Part shown: positions 4,994-6,020 of the stretch, in pieces
How the letters are laid out: every line of letters starts with the position of its first letter
How positions within the stretch are numbered: the stretch's first letter is position 1
NCBI GenBank assembly: GCA_022712075.1
Contig: JALAHE010000308.1
Span: 1-6,020, forward strand
Origin: Galactobacter sp.
GTDB lineage: Bacteria > Actinomycetota > Actinomycetes > Actinomycetales > Micrococcaceae
Length of the DNA: 6,020 bases
Direction: 5' to 3'
The notes under the pieces: generated by a model
The model's database searches: none
Seen by the model: only the letters and a program-made list of their open reading frames with translations
Told to the model about the DNA's origin: nothing
Made by a program: the position numbers and the translations under genes

Positions 4994-5962
4994 ATGAACA
5001 CCACCCCCCTCGTGCCCCGGCGCCAGCTCGGCACCACGGGCCTCAACGTCTCGGCCTTCGCGCTTGGCTCCTGGCACACCTACGACCGCATGGACTTCCG
5101 CGACGCCGTCTCGCTGCTGAGCGAGGCCGTGGACGCCGGCGTGAACCTCTTCGACGTGGGCGTCTACGCGATGCCGGGCGGGCCGCAGGTTTTCACCGAC
5201 GTCATCTTCTCGGCGATGGTCCGCGCCGCCGGCCTCACGCGCGACGACTACCTCGTCTCCTCCAAGCTCTGGCTCGAGGGCTTCACACAGGAGGAGGGCT
5301 TCGAGCCGCAGCTGGCCAACGCGCTCTTCCGCGCCGGCGTGGAGCACGCCGACATCGCCGTGCTGGGCGATCTGCGCCGCGACGATCTGCGCCTCGAGGA
5401 CCTCGTGGCCGACCTCGAGGACCTGCGCACGCGTGGGCTGATCCGCGCGTGGGGCGTGAACAACTGGTCGGCCAGCAACGTTCAGCGGCTCTTCGACATC
5501 GCGGACGAGCAGGGCGCCGCCCGCCCGGCGTTTGCGCAGCTCAAGTACTCCGTTGCCCGCCGATCCATCCCCGAGGGCGAGCCCTTCGCGCGCCTCTTCG
5601 AGCAGGGCTTCGAGCTGCAGGCCTCCGACGTCATGGAGGGCGGCATCCTCGCCGGGCGCCCCGTCGACTCCCGCGAGGTGGGCCGCGACCCGGGCGGCAT
5701 CCGCCAGCGCACCGTGGACATGGCGCCCGAGATCGCGCGCATCGCGGCCGAGCTGGGCGCCACCCCGGCGCAGCTGCTCATCGCCTTCACGCTGACCCAT
5801 CCCGCCACGTTCACGACGCTCTTCGGCACCTCGCGCGTGGCGCAGCTGCGCGAGAACCTCGGCGCCGTGAGCCTCCTCGAGCGCGTGGGCGCCCCCGCCC
5901 TCCGCGCCGCGGTCGAGGGGCTGTGGGCCGATCGCGGCCTCGTGGACCCCGAGGGCCCGTGA
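4994..5962 (+). CDS. Aldo/keto reductase-family protein, catalytic His replaced by Gly
   Basis: A 322-residue TIM-barrel oxidoreductase of the aldo/keto reductase superfamily, closest in pattern to the Kv-beta/YghZ-like group. Start features are RRQLGTTGLNVSAFALGSW at the N-terminus and AAAGGA at 4982-4987, 6 bases before the ATG. Active-site candidates are Asp54 and Tyr58 in FDVGVY, one residue closer than the usual D-x4-Y, and Lys91 in VSSKLW. The position of the fourth residue (His, or Asn in Kv-beta), in the segment normally read as D-x4-H-x-x-D, is Gly125 in ADIAVLGDL. GVNNWSASN (154-162), QLKYS (182-186) and the cofactor motif FGTSRVAQLRENL (277-289) are well kept, so NADPH binding is likely. 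Activity may be altered or lost; a non-catalytic or unusual role is possible. It could share a pathway with the dehydrogenase upstream, but a hairpin lies between them. Confidence 0.9.
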   Translation: MNTTPLVPRRQLGTTGLNVSAFALGSWHTYDRMDFRDAVSLLSEAVDAGVNLFDVGVYAMPGGPQVFTDVIFSAMVRAAGLTRDDYLVSSKLWLEGFTQEEGFEPQLANALFRAGVEHADIAVLGDLRRDDLRLEDLVADLEDLRTRGLIRAWGVNNWSASNVQRLFDIADEQGAARPAFAQLKYSVARRSIPEGEPFARLFEQGFELQASDVMEGGILAGRPVDSREVGRDPGGIRQRTVDMAPEIARIAAELGATPAQLLIAFTLTHPATFTTLFGTSRVAQLRENLGAVSLLERVGAPALRAAVEGLWADRGLVDPEGP

Positions 5963-5983
5963 GCCGCTAAGCCCGGCCGGCCC

Positions 5984-6019
5984 GCCCGCTCGGCCCGGCC
6001 CGGCCCGCGCCAAGCGGGC
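5984..6019 (+). terminator. Possible hairpin at the window edge after the aldo/keto reductase
   Basis: GCCCGCT at 5984-5990 is complementary to AGCGGGC at 6013-6019, about 22 bases apart. Between them lie three tandem CGGCC units (5991-6005). It starts about 20 bases after the stop and may terminate the gene, but the stem is short, the loop is long and the window ends here. Confidence 0.3.
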
Positions 6020-6020
6020 C

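Noticed and set aside
3748..5962. Simple two-gene operon of dehydrogenase and aldo/keto reductase
   Set aside because: A 139-base gap with a perfect 16-bp hairpin separates them; co-transcription by read-through remains possible but is not supported.
5991..6005. CGGCC triplicate as a CRISPR or functional repeat
   Set aside because: Three 5-base units in GC-rich sequence are expected by chance or slippage; there are no spacers or longer units.
4826..6013. Long open frame on the minus strand opposite the aldo/keto reductase
   Set aside because: It is a high-GC shadow frame: Gly/Ala/Arg/His-rich with no recognisable motif, opposite a well-supported gene and crossing a hairpin.

Overview
This is a very GC-rich window (strong G/C bias at third codon positions, short intergenic gaps, GTG starts, hairpins mostly without T-tracts). 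It fits a high-GC actinobacterium, probably a Micrococcales-like or Actinomyces-like lineage. The window alone does not fix the genus. Six protein-coding genes account for nearly all of it. I see no RNA genes, mobile elements or CRISPR array.

Region 1 (1-1990) is a compact Clp protease locus. A canonical ClpP serine protease subunit (99-743) overlaps by 4 bases with a second ClpP-family subunit (740-1339). The second subunit keeps the fold and the catalytic His but has Gly at the Ser position and Ala at the Asp position, so it looks like a ClpR-type inactive partner. Facing them across a shared hairpin is a small XRE/HTH regulator of the ClgR/PopR type (1440-1874, minus strand) that ends in Leu-Leu-Ala-Ala, the kind of C-terminus that Clp proteases degrade. 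A nearly identical 16-base element, CCGCYCCCAGCGGAAC, lies upstream of both the clpP pair and the regulator. Together these suggest a closed loop: the regulator activates the protease genes and itself, and Clp protease removes the regulator. The arrangement recalls the clpP3-clpP4/PopR system described in Streptomyces, with the added twist of a dead second subunit.

Region 2 (1990-3748) holds an amidohydrolase-family-3 (YtcJ-like) gene on the minus strand. It has a clear SD-preceded GTG start, an unusual low-complexity segment after its metal-binding HxH motif, and a strong intrinsic terminator made of a 23-bp perfect stem followed by five Ts. Its promoter appears to share a symmetrical -10 element with the divergent gene to its right.

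Region 3 (3748-6020) has two plus-strand oxidoreductases: a zinc-dependent medium-chain alcohol dehydrogenase, then a long hairpin, then an aldo/keto reductase of the Kv-beta-like type whose catalytic-His position is Gly. With the divergent hydrolase they may form a small catabolic set, but the substrate cannot be read from the sequence.
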